From Flavisphingomonas formosensis (GTDB lineage: Bacteria; Pseudomonadota; Alphaproteobacteria; Sphingomonadales; Sphingomonadaceae): DNA of 64,000 nt. Below, piece by piece: positions 28,166 through 37,844 of this stretch. Position numbers and translations under genes: made by a program. The number at the start of each line of letters is the position of its first letter. Position 1 is the first letter of the stretch. The notes below the pieces were generated by a model. The model was not told the DNA's origin. It made no database searches and saw only the letters and a program-made list of their open reading frames with translations. The DNA is taken from NCBI RefSeq assembly GCF_009755815.1, contig NZ_WRPK01000004.1:465518-529517 (forward strand). The letters run 5' to 3'.

Positions 28166-28246
28166 ATGCGCTCGATACTTCTTTATGCGATCGGTATTCC
28201 TATTCCGATCATTCTTCTGCTTGCTATGTGCACCCATCATTTCTGA
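28166..28246 (+). CDS. 26-residue membrane peptide
   Basis: The frame encodes MRSILLYAIGIPIPIILLLA followed by MCTHHF. The ATG has a GGAG motif six bases upstream. It is almost entirely hydrophobic with a GIPIPII turn, and I recall near-identical tiny proteins (M-R-x-I/L-L...G-x-P-I-P-I-I) in many proteobacteria. It is a probable single transmembrane peptide with unknown role. It is too short for standard gene callers and lies in a gap between convergent genes. Confidence 0.6.
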   Translation: MRSILLYAIGIPIPIILLLAMCTHHF

Positions 28247-28422
28247 GAGGGAGGAGCGTAGTCATCCTAACGCTCGGATGGGGACGTCCTTTCCCCTCTG
28301 GATTTGCGTATTCCAAAGCTTCAACGCTGCGTAAGAACAGTGCGAGCGCGCTGCGTTGCATGCGAACGGGCCTGCCAAACGGCGCCTGAACCGATAGTGA
28401 AGCTCGCAGGCCGCGATTTTTC

Positions 28423-29664
28423 CTAATCTTCGGTCGCGGTGAGTGCGAAGCGCCGACAATGATCGAGATAGCCAGCCTCATGTGCGCCGGCCAGTTCGAC
28501 GATGCTCCTCCAGAGCCAGGAAGGCGCATCGAGATTGCCGTCGCGCCGCCCGATGAGCTGTTTCCGCCATTCGGATCGCTCGTCCAGCGACAATTGGCGC
28601 GCGTGGGCGAGGCCGACGACATAAGCGAGATAGGCCGCAGAGGCGACCGCTTGCTTTCTTGAAAATTGCTCGACTTCGATCTTGAGATCCTGAGGCGCCA
28701 GCTCACGGAGCACGACCGGGCGTGACAGGAGATGGGCGGGGATCATGCGTTCCCCCAGATTGGGCGAAAGGGCGCGTGCGCCGGTCACCACACGCTCGGC
28801 TGCATCCTCGGGTATGACGGCGGTCGGTGCCGTAGGCACGACGGGCGGGACTGCCTCCTTGATGTCGACGAGTGCGAGCCGATCATGTTTCGCGCCCTTT
28901 TCGGCTACGCCAAGCAGCACGGCATAACGCAGCTTGCCGAGCGAACTGCAGCCTTTCCGCCAATAGGCCGCGTCGACGACGCGGATGCGTCCGTTCGGTC
29001 CGAGGCCGGCCAGTTCCAAGGACCGGTCGCGAACGGCGTCCTCAGCGAACAACGCCCGCAGCGCATCCCATTCCGTATCGGTCAGCTTCCAGAAACGTTT
29101 GCCGAGCGGGATGCTCGGTTCGACATCCTCGATCCTTTCCTTGGCGAGGTGACGCCAGCGGCGGCCGGCGGCGAGACGGCGGACGGAGCGGACGACGTCG
29201 GGCTCCATCACATTGTCGCCATCGGGCACCAGCGCCCGCGCATAACCCTCGATCATCGCCTCGACCATCCGGGCGGTGGTGACGCCCGGCAGATCGGAAC
29301 TGCGCGCCGCGGTTTCGAGCGACAAGCCCAGGCGAATGAGATCATGGGCCGGATTGCCGATCACGGTCTGATCGAGATCGCGAATCTGTATGTCGATCCG
29401 CCGCTCCGCGTCCGCCAGCGGGCCGAGATTGCCGAGGTGGCAATCGCCGCATATCCATATTGGCGGCCCTTGGGGTATCTCCCGCGCGACCGGCGAGCGC
29501 TCCAACCATTCATAGAATTTGGCGGTGTTGCCCCGGACATAGGCGTGCACCGACCGCGCCATCTTGAGAGCGCGGGTGCGCTCCAGAATGCTGCGTCTTT
29601 CGTCATGCGATATGTTCAAAGGGCGGGCCTCGCCGGGCCGACGGAACGCACATGCATGGTACAT
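28423..29664 (-). CDS. DUF2252 domain-containing protein
   Basis: The product is about 413 residues. DUF2252 hallmarks are MARSVHAYVRGNTAKFYEWL, ICGDCHLGNLGPL and IQIRDLDQTVIGNPAHDLIRL, which resemble the aspartate-rich catalytic and metal loops of aminoglycoside-phosphotransferase-like kinases. VDIKEAVPP follows in the middle. The substrate is unknown. The start is not secure: ATG at 29664 has a purine-rich stretch directly abutting, and an upstream start at 29700 is possible. Confidence 0.85.
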   Translation of the reverse strand: MYHACAFRRPGEARPLNISHDERRSILERTRALKMARSVHAYVRGNTAKFYEWLERSPVAREIPQGPPIWICGDCHLGNLGPLADAERRIDIQIRDLDQTVIGNPAHDLIRLGLSLETAARSSDLPGVTTARMVEAMIEGYARALVPDGDNVMEPDVVRSVRRLAAGRRWRHLAKERIEDVEPSIPLGKRFWKLTDTEWDALRALFAEDAVRDRSLELAGLGPNGRIRVVDAAYWRKGCSSLGKLRYAVLLGVAEKGAKHDRLALVDIKEAVPPVVPTAPTAVIPEDAAERVVTGARALSPNLGERMIPAHLLSRPVVLRELAPQDLKIEVEQFSRKQAVASAAYLAYVVGLAHARQLSLDERSEWRKQLIGRRDGNLDAPSWLWRSIVELAGAHEAGYLDHCRRFALTATED

Positions 29665-29793
29665 CCTTTCCGTCGCAGCGAAGCCGTGACGGTGGCGCAA
29701 TGTTCCATGAACTCTTTGTCACCCGCCCGCTTCGGCACATGCACCGCCTCGGGCTGAGATCGATGCCCAGACGTGCGTTGGTCCGGCGGCGTT

Positions 29794-30231
29794 TCAGTGG
29801 CGCTGCCAGGCGCGGTCCACGGAGACGGCGTCGACCCGGTCGCCGTCGAAGCCGAGACCGACCTTCCAAACGACGTCGTCGGAAAACTCGTCGACCGTTT
29901 CGAGATCGTGATAGCTGCAGGTTTCGGTGCCGGCATCCAGCGCCGAGCAGCGCGCGCCGGCACGAACCAGAGCGGCCTCCGCCATGGCACGCGGCGTGCC
30001 GGCGGGAACCGCTGCACGGATTGCGGCCGCGGCCGGCGCGAGCTGATCGGCGGGTGTATGGTGCACGTCGCCGAACACCGGGTTACTGCTCAGCAGCGGA
30101 TCGCGCGGCTGCTCGAATTCGAGGTGCCGGAAGGTGAGAGCGCCGGCCGCACTGCCGTCGGCGAGGGCCGGGGAGGCGGCTGCCGAAATCGCCAGCAGGG
30201 CGCCTGCGAGAAGCATCTGAGCGGGCATCAT
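29794..30231 (-). CDS. Small secreted protein, last gene of the RND operon
   Basis: The product is 145 residues with a clear signal peptide (MMPAQMLLAGALLAISAAASPALA). The mature part contains two cysteines (ARCSALDAGTETCSYHDLE) and ends VGLGFDGDRVDAVSVDRAWQRH, a small beta-rich ending. No family is recognised. The start codon overlaps the stop of the outer-membrane channel gene (ATGA), so it is translated with the efflux operon. An accessory periplasmic role is inferred. Confidence 0.7.
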   Translation of the reverse strand: MMPAQMLLAGALLAISAAASPALADGSAAGALTFRHLEFEQPRDPLLSSNPVFGDVHHTPADQLAPAAAAIRAAVPAGTPRAMAEAALVRAGARCSALDAGTETCSYHDLETVDEFSDDVVWKVGLGFDGDRVDAVSVDRAWQRH

Positions 30232-31694
30232 GAGCCTTGTCCTTTCGTGGGGATGGTCGCGGTTTCGCGCAGGGGAGATCGGGCGGGGGCCTGCCAGCCG
30301 CCGCCGATCGCGCGGATCAGGCCGATGCTGGCCTGCAGGCGCTGGGTGCGCAGCTGGATGGCCTGGCGGCGCGTACGCAGCGCCGTCGTCTGGGCGGTGA
30401 CGACGTCGAGATAGCTGACGGCGCCCTTGTCGTAGCGGTTGGTGGAAAGGGCTTCGGCGAGGCCGGCTTGCCGGACCGCACGATCCTCGGCCTCCGCCTC
30501 GATGCCGAGATGATACAGGCGGGCGAGATTGTCCTCCACTTCCTGGAACGCCTGGAGCACGCCGCTGCGATAATCTGCGGTCGCCTGGTCCCACCGTGCC
30601 CGAGCCGCGGCGAGCTGGGCCCGGCGGCGGCCGCCATCGAACAGGGTCAGCACGGCGCTCGGCCCGATCGACCAGAAGGCGTTGGGCGCGGAGAGCAGGC
30701 CCGGCAGGCCGGTATTCTGGAAGCCGCCGATCCCATCGAGCGTGATCGAAGGAAAGAAGGCAGCCTTGGCGACACCGATGCGGGCATTGGCCGCGGCCAT
30801 GCGCCGTTCGGCGGCGGCCACGTCCGGCCGGCGCTGGAGCAGGGCGGAAGGAAGGATCATCGGCACGTCCGGCAGGGTGAGCTGGACCGAGTCCGGCGGC
30901 AGGGTGAACTGGGAGGCGGGCGTGCCGACGAGGCTGGCGATCGCATGCTCGGTGAGCGCGCGAGAGGCATGCACGTCCGCAAGCTGCGCCTGCGCCTCGG
31001 CGAGCTGCGCGCCAGCGCGGCCGGTATCGATCTCGGAGGCGATGCCGCCCCGGAAACGCCGTTCGGTCATCGCATCGGCCTGATCATAGGCCGCGACCGT
31101 GCGGGCCAGCATGTCGGCCTCGAGATCATAACCCCGGAGCGCGACATAGGCATCGGCCAGCCGAGCCTGCAGGCTGAGGCGCACCCCGGCGAGATCGTCG
31201 GCGCTGGCCTCTGCGTCGGCACGGCCGGCGGCCACGCTGTTGCGCACGCGGCCCCACAGGTCGAGCTCGTAGCTCGCCATGCCGCCGACCGTATCGGCGG
31301 GATAGAGGTCCGGCTGGTTGGCGCCGCGCAGCGGGCGATTGTCCGACTGGCGGTTGCGGGTGACGTCCCCGGACACGCCGATCTGGGGGAAGAGACCACT
31401 GCGGGCCTGCGCCAAATAGGCGCGCGCCTCGTCATAGCGGCCGAGCGCGCCGGCCAGGGTGGGATTGTCCTTGCCCAGCCGCTCCTCAAGCGCGGCGAGC
31501 GTCGGATCGCCGAACGCGTTCCACCAGTCCACCGACGGGCCTGTTCCCGGAGCCGCCGGTTGCCAGGGGCCGGCTTCCTTGAACGCGGCGGGCGCCGCCG
31601 CGACCGGCGGCCGGTAGGGTGGCGCCATCGAACAGCCCGCAAGCGCAGTGGCCATCGCGGCAAGGCTGCCGAATGTCCGCCTTCGGTCAGCCAT
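30228..31694 (-). CDS. Outer-membrane efflux channel lipoprotein (NodT/OprM family)
   Basis: The product is 488 residues. The N terminus FGSLAAMATALAGCSMAPPY has a lipobox (LAGC), so it is lipidated. Repeated coiled-coil OEP domains follow, with DWWNAFGDPTLAALEERL and the second-repeat motif ERRMAAANARIGVAKAAFFPSITL. It forms the exit duct of a tripartite RND pump. The ATG overlaps the adaptor gene's stop by eight bases (ATGGCTGA). Confidence 0.94.
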   Translation of the reverse strand: MADRRRTFGSLAAMATALAGCSMAPPYRPPVAAAPAAFKEAGPWQPAAPGTGPSVDWWNAFGDPTLAALEERLGKDNPTLAGALGRYDEARAYLAQARSGLFPQIGVSGDVTRNRQSDNRPLRGANQPDLYPADTVGGMASYELDLWGRVRNSVAAGRADAEASADDLAGVRLSLQARLADAYVALRGYDLEADMLARTVAAYDQADAMTERRFRGGIASEIDTGRAGAQLAEAQAQLADVHASRALTEHAIASLVGTPASQFTLPPDSVQLTLPDVPMILPSALLQRRPDVAAAERRMAAANARIGVAKAAFFPSITLDGIGGFQNTGLPGLLSAPNAFWSIGPSAVLTLFDGGRRRAQLAAARARWDQATADYRSGVLQAFQEVEDNLARLYHLGIEAEAEDRAVRQAGLAEALSTNRYDKGAVSYLDVVTAQTTALRTRRQAIQLRTQRLQASIGLIRAIGGGWQAPARSPLRETATIPTKGQGS

Positions 31695-32838
31695 TTTGGC
31701 GCCCGATGGTGACCGGCGTTCCATTGCCGATCGAATCCGGTGGATTGTCGATGATGCGTTCGGCCGGGCGGAGGCCGGCAGTGACCTCGACCGTGCCGCC
31801 AAGATCGCGGCCGAGATGGATCGGCCGCATGCGCACGCGATTGTCGGGGCCGACCATGGCGACCTCGGTGCCGTCGGCGCGGAAGACGAGCGCGCTCGAC
31901 GGGATCTGCACCAGCCCGGCCTGGCCTGGCACGTCGAACGCGACCTGGCCGTAGCCGCCGGGCTTGAGCAGCCCGTCCCGATTATCGGCAACGAGCTGTA
32001 CCTGCTGTGTGCCGGTCTGGCTGTTGATCGCGCCGGCCGCGCCGATCACGGTGGCCTCGATCCTGCGGTCCGGATAGTCGGGCACTGTCAGCGTCGCGGC
32101 GAGCCCAGGCCACATCGCCGCCGAATAGATTTGCGGCACGCTGACATAGAGGCGGATGCGGTGCACGTCCGCGACGGTGAACAGCGCCTGCTGGCCGCTG
32201 CTACCGGGTCCGACGAGATCGCCGATATCGGCGTTGCGCTGGGTGACGATGCCGGCGAATGGCGCGCGCAGCGTGGCGAACTGCTTCAGTGCCAGCAGCC
32301 GTTGGAGATTGGCCTCGGCCGCCTGCACCGCTGCGTTCTTGACCGCCAGGTCGCCGTTCTTCTCGTCCGCCTCCTGGTGCGAGACGGAATTGCTGGAGAG
32401 CAGGTCGTTCCAGCGGGCCGCAGTGCTGCGGGCGAGGCCGGCATTGGCACGCGTGCTCGAAAGGTCGGCGCGCGCCTGGGCGATCTGCTGGTCGAGCTCG
32501 GGCGTGTCGATCGTGCCGAGCGGCGTACCGTCGCCGACCGGATTGCCGATGTCGTGGTACCAGGCCTTCACATAGCCGTTGACCCGCGCATAGATTTTCG
32601 CGGCGTTCCACGCCTCCATCGTTCCGGGTAGCACCAGCGCGCTGGATGCGGCGGCTGGCTTGGCCGCGACGAGCTGCACCGTGGCCGTGGCGCGCGCGTC
32701 GGACCAGTGCTGGGCCTCGCTGGCGTCGCTCGCGCGGGTGGCGAGGCCAGCCGCGACAATGGCGACGGCGAGGATGCCGCCGCCGATAGCTGCGGTCTTC
32801 AGATGCTTGGGGGCGGCGGGCGGCGTGCCGTCAGGCAT
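31687..32838 (-). CDS. RND efflux periplasmic adaptor subunit (HlyD/AcrA type)
   Basis: The product is 383 residues. One N-terminal anchor (TAAIGGGILAVAIVAAGLA) leads to lipoyl, coiled-coil and beta-barrel domains. Diagnostic segments are VLPGTMEAWNAAKIYARVNGY, the helical hairpin around IDTPELDQQIAQARADLSST, and LRAPFAGIVTQRNADIGDLV. I chose ATG 32838 (MPDGTPP), which overlaps the permease stop by eight bases (ATGCCTGA). It links the permease to the outer-membrane channel. Confidence 0.94.
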   Translation of the reverse strand: MPDGTPPAAPKHLKTAAIGGGILAVAIVAAGLATRASDASEAQHWSDARATATVQLVAAKPAAASSALVLPGTMEAWNAAKIYARVNGYVKAWYHDIGNPVGDGTPLGTIDTPELDQQIAQARADLSSTRANAGLARSTAARWNDLLSSNSVSHQEADEKNGDLAVKNAAVQAAEANLQRLLALKQFATLRAPFAGIVTQRNADIGDLVGPGSSGQQALFTVADVHRIRLYVSVPQIYSAAMWPGLAATLTVPDYPDRRIEATVIGAAGAINSQTGTQQVQLVADNRDGLLKPGGYGQVAFDVPGQAGLVQIPSSALVFRADGTEVAMVGPDNRVRMRPIHLGRDLGGTVEVTAGLRPAERIIDNPPDSIGNGTPVTIGRQNG

Positions 32839-35800
32839 AGGCCGGCTCTCCTTCACGGGGCTGGGCGGGGGGTGCGTCGAAGACGCGCCGGTCCTTGCGG
32901 TGGGCGATGCTGAAGACGACCGGCACGAAGATCAGCGTGGCGATGGTCGCGAAGAGAAGGCCACCGATCACGGCGCGGCCGAGCGGGGCATTCTGCTCGC
33001 CGCCCTCGCCGAGGCCGAGCGCCATCGGCGCCATGCCGATGATCATGGCGAGCGCGGTCATCAGCACCGGACGGAAGCGGGTCGCCCCGGCCTCGGCGGC
33101 GGCGCGGATCGCATCGCCGGTCATCGCCAGCCTTTCGCGGGCGAAGCTGACCACCAGCACCGAGTTCGCCGTCGCCACGCCCATGCACATGATCGCGCCG
33201 GTGAGCGCCGGTACGGAGAGCGGCGTATGGGTGGTGAACAATATCCAGACGATGCCGGCGAGCGCCGCGGGCAGCGCCGAGACGATCACGGCCGGATCTG
33301 TCCAGGACTGGAAGTTGACGACGATCAGCAGGTAGATCAGCACGATCGCGCCGGCGAGGCCGAGGATGAGGCCGGTGAAGGCGGTGTTCATCGTCTCCAC
33401 CTGGCCGCGGATCGCGATCGTCGCGCCCTTCGGCCGCTGCGCCTCCATCGATTTGACGATGGCCTGGATGTCGCCCGCGACTGCGCCGAGATCGCGGCCC
33501 TGGGTGGTCGCGTAGATGTCGTAGGCGGGCTGGACGGCATAGTGGGAGACCACCGCAGGAGAGGGCTGCCGGTGCATGGTGCCGAGGGCGCCGAGGATCT
33601 GGAAATCGCCGCGGCCGCTGCCGGTGACCGGGATGTTGTCGATCTGCGAGAGTGAATCGAGCCGGTATTGCGGCGTCTGCACGACGATCGGGTAGGAGAC
33701 GCCGTTCTTCGGATTGAGCCAGAAGGCCGGGGCGACCTGGAAGCTGCCGGCAAGATTGACCGATAGGCTCTTGGTCACGTCATTCTCGGTGATCCCCAGC
33801 CGGTCGGCCTGGCTGCGATCCACGTCGAAGGCCAGCTCGGGATAGTCGTTGGCCTGCTGCAAACGCACGTCGGCAATGCCGGCGACATGGTTCATCCGCG
33901 CCATCAGCGCATGGGTGAAGCGCTCATTGGCGGCGACGTCCGGGCCGGTGACCTGCACGTCGATCGGAGCGGGTGCGCCGAAGTTCAGGATCTGGCTGAT
34001 GATGTCAGACGGCAGGAAGGAGAAGGTCGAGCCGGGAAAAACGGTGGGCAGCAGCTTGCGCAGGGTTTTTACATAGCCTGCCGTCGGTGCGTGACCCTCG
34101 CCGAGCGTGATCAATATGTCGCCGTCCTGCGGGCCGACCCCGCCGGTATTGGAGTAGGCGCGGTTGATGCCGCTGACCGGCAGGCCGATATTGTCGACGA
34201 TCGAGACCAGCTCCTTCTGCGGGATGGTCGCGCGGATGCGGGATTCGATGCGATCGAACAGCGCCGCCGTCTCCTCGATGCGGGTGCCGACGGGCGCGCG
34301 GACATGGAGGCTGATCTGCCCCGCATCGACCGACGGGAAGAAATTGCGGCCGAGCATCGGAATGAGCGCGAACGACAGGAGGACGAACGCCAGGAAGCAG
34401 GGCACGAAGCGGCGGCGGTGGGCGAGCGCATAATCGAGCAGAGCCACATAATATCCGCGCACCTGCTCGAAGCGCCGCTCGAACCGCTGCTGGAAGCGGC
34501 GGAACGGGTTCTGCGTCTCGGGCCGGCCGGCGCCGGCATCGTGCGAGACCATGATCTCGGCGGTATGCGCGGAGCCGTGATCGCGGAGCAGGTAATTGCC
34601 CATCGTCGGCACCAGCGTGCGCGAGAGGACGAAGGAGGCGATCATCGCGAATACCACCGCCTTGGCCATCGGCGCGAACAGGAAGCCGGCGACGCCGGGC
34701 AGGAAGAACATCGGCACGAAGGCGATGCAGATGCAGAGCAGCGAGACGAAGGCGGGCCCGACGATCTGCTGCGCGCCGTCGAGGATCGCCTGGCGCACGG
34801 ACTTGCCCTGCTCCAGATGCCAGTTGATGTTCTCGATCGTCACCGTCGCATCGTCGACGAGGATGCCGACGGCGAGCGCAAGGCCGCCGAGCGTCATGAT
34901 GTTCAAGGTCTCGCCGTCCGCGGCCAGCGCAGCGACGGCGGCCAGGATGGCGAGCGGGATCGAGGCCGCGATGATCACGGTGGAGCGCCAGGATCCGAGG
35001 AACATCAGAATCATGAGTGAGGTGAGCGCGGCCGCGATCACGCCTTCGCGCACTACGCCGGACACGGCCGCCTTCACGAACAGCGACTGATCGGAGAGGG
35101 CGGCGACGTCGAGCCCGGCGGGCAGTGTCTCGCGTAGCTTGGGCAGCAGCGCCTTCACTTGTTCCACGATCGCGATGGTGGATGCCGATCCGCTCTTCAG
35201 GATGGTCATCAGCACTGCGCGACGGCCATCGACCCGGACTTCGTTGCGCTGCGGCGGCGAGCCGTCATGAACATGCGCGACGTCGCGCATCTCGATCGTG
35301 GTTCCGTCCACAGTCCTGATCGGCAGGCGATTGAGATCGTCGATCACGAAGGGACTGTTGTTGAGATGGAGATTATATTCGAACTGGCCGATCTTGGCGG
35401 TGCCGGCCGGCACGATCTGGTTCTGCGCGGCCAGCGCGGTGCCGACGTCGGCGGCGGACAGGCGGTGCGCCTGCAGCGCGTCCGGATCGAGATCGATCTG
35501 GATCTGCCGCTCGCGGCCGCCATAGGGCGAAGGGATCGCGGCGCCCTGCACCGAAGCCAGCGCCGGGCGGATGAAATTCTGCCCGAGATCGAAGATCTTC
35601 TGCTCGGTCAGCGTCCGCGAGGACAAAGCGAGCTGGAGGATAGGCACGGTCGAGGCGTTGTAGTTCAGGATCAGCGGCGGGGTGATGCCCGGCGGCATCT
35701 GCTTCAGCACGGTCTGCGATGCGGAGGTCACCTGCGCGGTCGCGGTGCGGATGTCGACGCCCGGCCGGAAGAAGATCTTCACGATGCCGATGCCGTTCAG

Positions 35801-36058
35801 CGACTGGCTTTCGATATGGTCGATGTCGTTGACCGTCGTCGAGAGCTGGCGCTCATAATAATAGACGACGCGTCCGGCCATATCCTCGGGCGGCAATCCA
35901 CGATAGGTCCAGACCGCTGCGATCACGGGGATCTTGATGTCCGGAAAAATGTCGGTCGCCGTCGTCATCCAGGCGATAGAGCCCGAGAGAAGGATGAGTA
36001 TCGCGAGAACGACGAAAGTATAAGGCTTGCTCAGGGCAAGCTTAACCAGATGGAGCAT
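32831..36058 (-). CDS. RND efflux transporter permease subunit (AcrB/HAE1 type)
   Basis: The product is 1075 residues, typical for proton-driven RND pumps with 12 transmembrane helices. The first helix is YTFVVLAILILLSGSIAWM. The proton-relay helix contains GGLALAVGILVDDATVTIENI with the adjacent aspartates. Two periplasmic porter/docking loops complete the layout. The substrate cannot be told. It is the first gene of a four-gene minus-strand operon and has a GTGAAA-N4-TTTCAC palindrome 114 bases upstream of its start. Confidence 0.95.
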   Translation of the reverse strand: MLHLVKLALSKPYTFVVLAILILLSGSIAWMTTATDIFPDIKIPVIAAVWTYRGLPPEDMAGRVVYYYERQLSTTVNDIDHIESQSLNGIGIVKIFFRPGVDIRTATAQVTSASQTVLKQMPPGITPPLILNYNASTVPILQLALSSRTLTEQKIFDLGQNFIRPALASVQGAAIPSPYGGRERQIQIDLDPDALQAHRLSAADVGTALAAQNQIVPAGTAKIGQFEYNLHLNNSPFVIDDLNRLPIRTVDGTTIEMRDVAHVHDGSPPQRNEVRVDGRRAVLMTILKSGSASTIAIVEQVKALLPKLRETLPAGLDVAALSDQSLFVKAAVSGVVREGVIAAALTSLMILMFLGSWRSTVIIAASIPLAILAAVAALAADGETLNIMTLGGLALAVGILVDDATVTIENINWHLEQGKSVRQAILDGAQQIVGPAFVSLLCICIAFVPMFFLPGVAGFLFAPMAKAVVFAMIASFVLSRTLVPTMGNYLLRDHGSAHTAEIMVSHDAGAGRPETQNPFRRFQQRFERRFEQVRGYYVALLDYALAHRRRFVPCFLAFVLLSFALIPMLGRNFFPSVDAGQISLHVRAPVGTRIEETAALFDRIESRIRATIPQKELVSIVDNIGLPVSGINRAYSNTGGVGPQDGDILITLGEGHAPTAGYVKTLRKLLPTVFPGSTFSFLPSDIISQILNFGAPAPIDVQVTGPDVAANERFTHALMARMNHVAGIADVRLQQANDYPELAFDVDRSQADRLGITENDVTKSLSVNLAGSFQVAPAFWLNPKNGVSYPIVVQTPQYRLDSLSQIDNIPVTGSGRGDFQILGALGTMHRQPSPAVVSHYAVQPAYDIYATTQGRDLGAVAGDIQAIVKSMEAQRPKGATIAIRGQVETMNTAFTGLILGLAGAIVLIYLLIVVNFQSWTDPAVIVSALPAALAGIVWILFTTHTPLSVPALTGAIMCMGVATANSVLVVSFARERLAMTGDAIRAAAEAGATRFRPVLMTALAMIIGMAPMALGLGEGGEQNAPLGRAVIGGLLFATIATLIFVPVVFSIAHRKDRRVFDAPPAQPREGEPAYA

Positions 36059-36171
36059 TACGACCCGCTCAAATCGCTGGGGTGTCGACGGTCACCGGCT
36101 GGCGGGGTTTAGTGCCACATCGGTGTGCCGTCGACGAAGCCGTCAGTGATCGATTTCGCCGGCGGGAGCTA

Positions 36172-36187
36172 GTGAAATGAATTTCAC
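36172..36187. promoter_or_regulatory. Palindromic operator copy 1, upstream of the RND operon
   Basis: GTGAAATGAATTTCAC, extended to an A/T pair on each side. It differs at one central base from the perfect palindromes at 38680 and 38723. It lies in the AT-richer stretch upstream of the RND permease gene. The binding protein is unknown; the nearby two-component response regulator is one candidate. Confidence 0.65.
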
Positions 36188-36285
36188 TGCCTATTCGGAT
36201 CGGAGTTGCTTCGATTTGGCAGAGATGGTCTAGGTCTGGAGCGGGATGATATTTGGAGTTGGAAGAATCTGAATCGAATCAAGTT

Positions 36286-36370
36286 CGTCATCCCAGCGAA
36301 AGCTGGGATCGCGTTCGACAAGGTGAAACGCTCGAAGAAGATAGCGATCCCAGCTTTCGCTGGGATGACG
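36286..36370. repeat. Inverted repeat with CGTCATCCCAGCGAAAGCTGGGATC arms
   Basis: Two perfectly complementary 25-base arms (36286-36310 and 36346-36370) flank a 35-base spacer. Each arm also holds its own smaller hairpin (CCCAGCGAAAGCTGGG). A related element is at 52264-52347. I associate this type with dispersed sphingomonad intergenic repeats. It lies between the RND operon and the histidine kinase gene and may form a bidirectional RNA hairpin. Confidence 0.75.
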
Positions 36371-36446
36371 TATCAATCTATCGTCATCTCCTAATCGATC
36401 CTGACCGCAGTTTTTGCGAAGGCGGGCATGACGGCATGATTTGAGA

Positions 36447-37844
36447 TCATTGCCTATCGTCATTCGTCGGGACATGCTGCCCGGTGTCCTGCCTGATCGG
36501 GCAACGGATGCGTACCAGCAGGCCGGGATGGGCATCGTCCAGTTCAAGACCGAAGCCATGGAGATGCATGATCGCGGCGACCACGCTGAGGCCCAGGCCG
36601 AGGCCGGGGATCTCCGCTGCGTCGGCTGCCCGATGGAAGCGGCGCAGCACGGCGTTGCGTTCGTCGGCGGCGATGCCGGGGCCGCTGTCGCGTACCTCGA
36701 TGCGATTCCCGGTTTCGTCGCGGATCAGCGTGACGCCCACAATTCCGCCCGGCGGCGTGAACTTGAGTGCATTGTCGACGAGGTTGCTCAATGCCTCGAA
36801 GATCAGCTTTTCGTCACCGTGCACGGTCACGTCCATGCCGATGTCCAGCGACAGCATGATCGAGCCGTCCTCGGCGAGCGGTTCGTAGAGATCGCATATT
36901 CCGTGGAGAAGCGGGCCGAGCTGGACGGGGCCGAATGCTTCCTGCCGCCGTCCGGCCTCGAACTCCGATATGCGCAGCAGGGCGGCGAAGCGGCCCAGCA
37001 CCTCTTCCAGGTCGGCCGACGCGAGATCGACGGCCGAGGCGAGGTCGGCGGGCAGACGGCCATCGTGGCGCACGCGGTCGAGCCGGTTCCTGAGATGGGT
37101 CAGCGGGGTGCGCAGATCGTGGGCGATGGCATCCGTCGCCTGCTTCACCTGTGCCACCACGCGACCGACTTCCTCGACCGTCGTGTTCACCGTCTCCGCG
37201 AGGAGGTCCAGTTCGTCGCCGCGGCCGAGGATCGGCATGCGCATGTCGAGATTGCCGGCGCCGATTTCGCGGCAGGCGCTTTGCAGATCGCGCACGCGGC
37301 GCAACGGCGCGACGCTCAGTGCGATCGCGCTGGCGAAGACGAGCGCGGCGATCGAGAGCCCGCTGACGATCAATATGGCGAGCACGCGCTGGCGCAGATC
37401 GGCGAAGGGAGTGATATCGCGCCCGATATACAGCGTCTCCCCACTGTCCGTGCGGATCGCCAGCAAGCGCAGTGGCCGGGGGAGGCCGGGTCGGGGTGCG
37501 ATGTCGACCGGCTTGTCGAGGCGCAGATCGGATGGCGGCTCGATATTGCCGATCACGATCCTGCCGCTCCGGTCGCGCAGCGCCAGATAGTTGAGCGCGC
37601 TGGTGTTGTAATCCAGCTCCGTGCGCAGCCGCTGGACCAGCATGGCAGGCGGTATTTCGGAGAGCTGGGCGGCCTTGAGGCGCAGGATGCGATCGCTGCG
37701 CGCATTCAGCTCGTGCGCGGTGAGGCCGTAGATCAGGCCGAGAAGGGCCGCGACGCCGATCGTGAATATGACACCGAACAGCACCGTCAGACGGAAGGTG
37801 CTCGTGCTCCGGATGTCCCGCAGCCGCAGCCTGTCAGACAGCAT
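36447..37844 (-). CDS. Two-component sensor histidine kinase
   Basis: The product is 465 residues. TM1 (FRLTVLFGVIFTIGVAALLGLIYGL) and TM2 (LAILIVSGLSIAALVFASAIAL) bracket a periplasmic domain of about 120 residues. HAMP follows, then the dimerisation motif IAHDLRTPLTHLRNRLD with the phospho-accepting His. The ATPase part has N box NLVDNALKFTPPGG, G1 DSGPGIA and G2 GLGLGLSVV. I chose ATG 37844, which overlaps the response regulator stop, over a GTG at 37862. The stimulus is not evident; envelope genes on both sides suggest an envelope signal. Confidence 0.93.
   Translation of the reverse strand: MLSDRLRLRDIRSTSTFRLTVLFGVIFTIGVAALLGLIYGLTAHELNARSDRILRLKAAQLSEIPPAMLVQRLRTELDYNTSALNYLALRDRSGRIVIGNIEPPSDLRLDKPVDIAPRPGLPRPLRLLAIRTDSGETLYIGRDITPFADLRQRVLAILIVSGLSIAALVFASAIALSVAPLRRVRDLQSACREIGAGNLDMRMPILGRGDELDLLAETVNTTVEEVGRVVAQVKQATDAIAHDLRTPLTHLRNRLDRVRHDGRLPADLASAVDLASADLEEVLGRFAALLRISEFEAGRRQEAFGPVQLGPLLHGICDLYEPLAEDGSIMLSLDIGMDVTVHGDEKLIFEALSNLVDNALKFTPPGGIVGVTLIRDETGNRIEVRDSGPGIAADERNAVLRRFHRAADAAEIPGLGLGLSVVAAIMHLHGFGLELDDAHPGLLVRIRCPIRQDTGQHVPTNDDRQ

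Noticed and set aside
36286..36370. CRISPR-like repeat
   Set aside because: There are only two inverted arms and one spacer, with no series of direct repeats and no cas genes.
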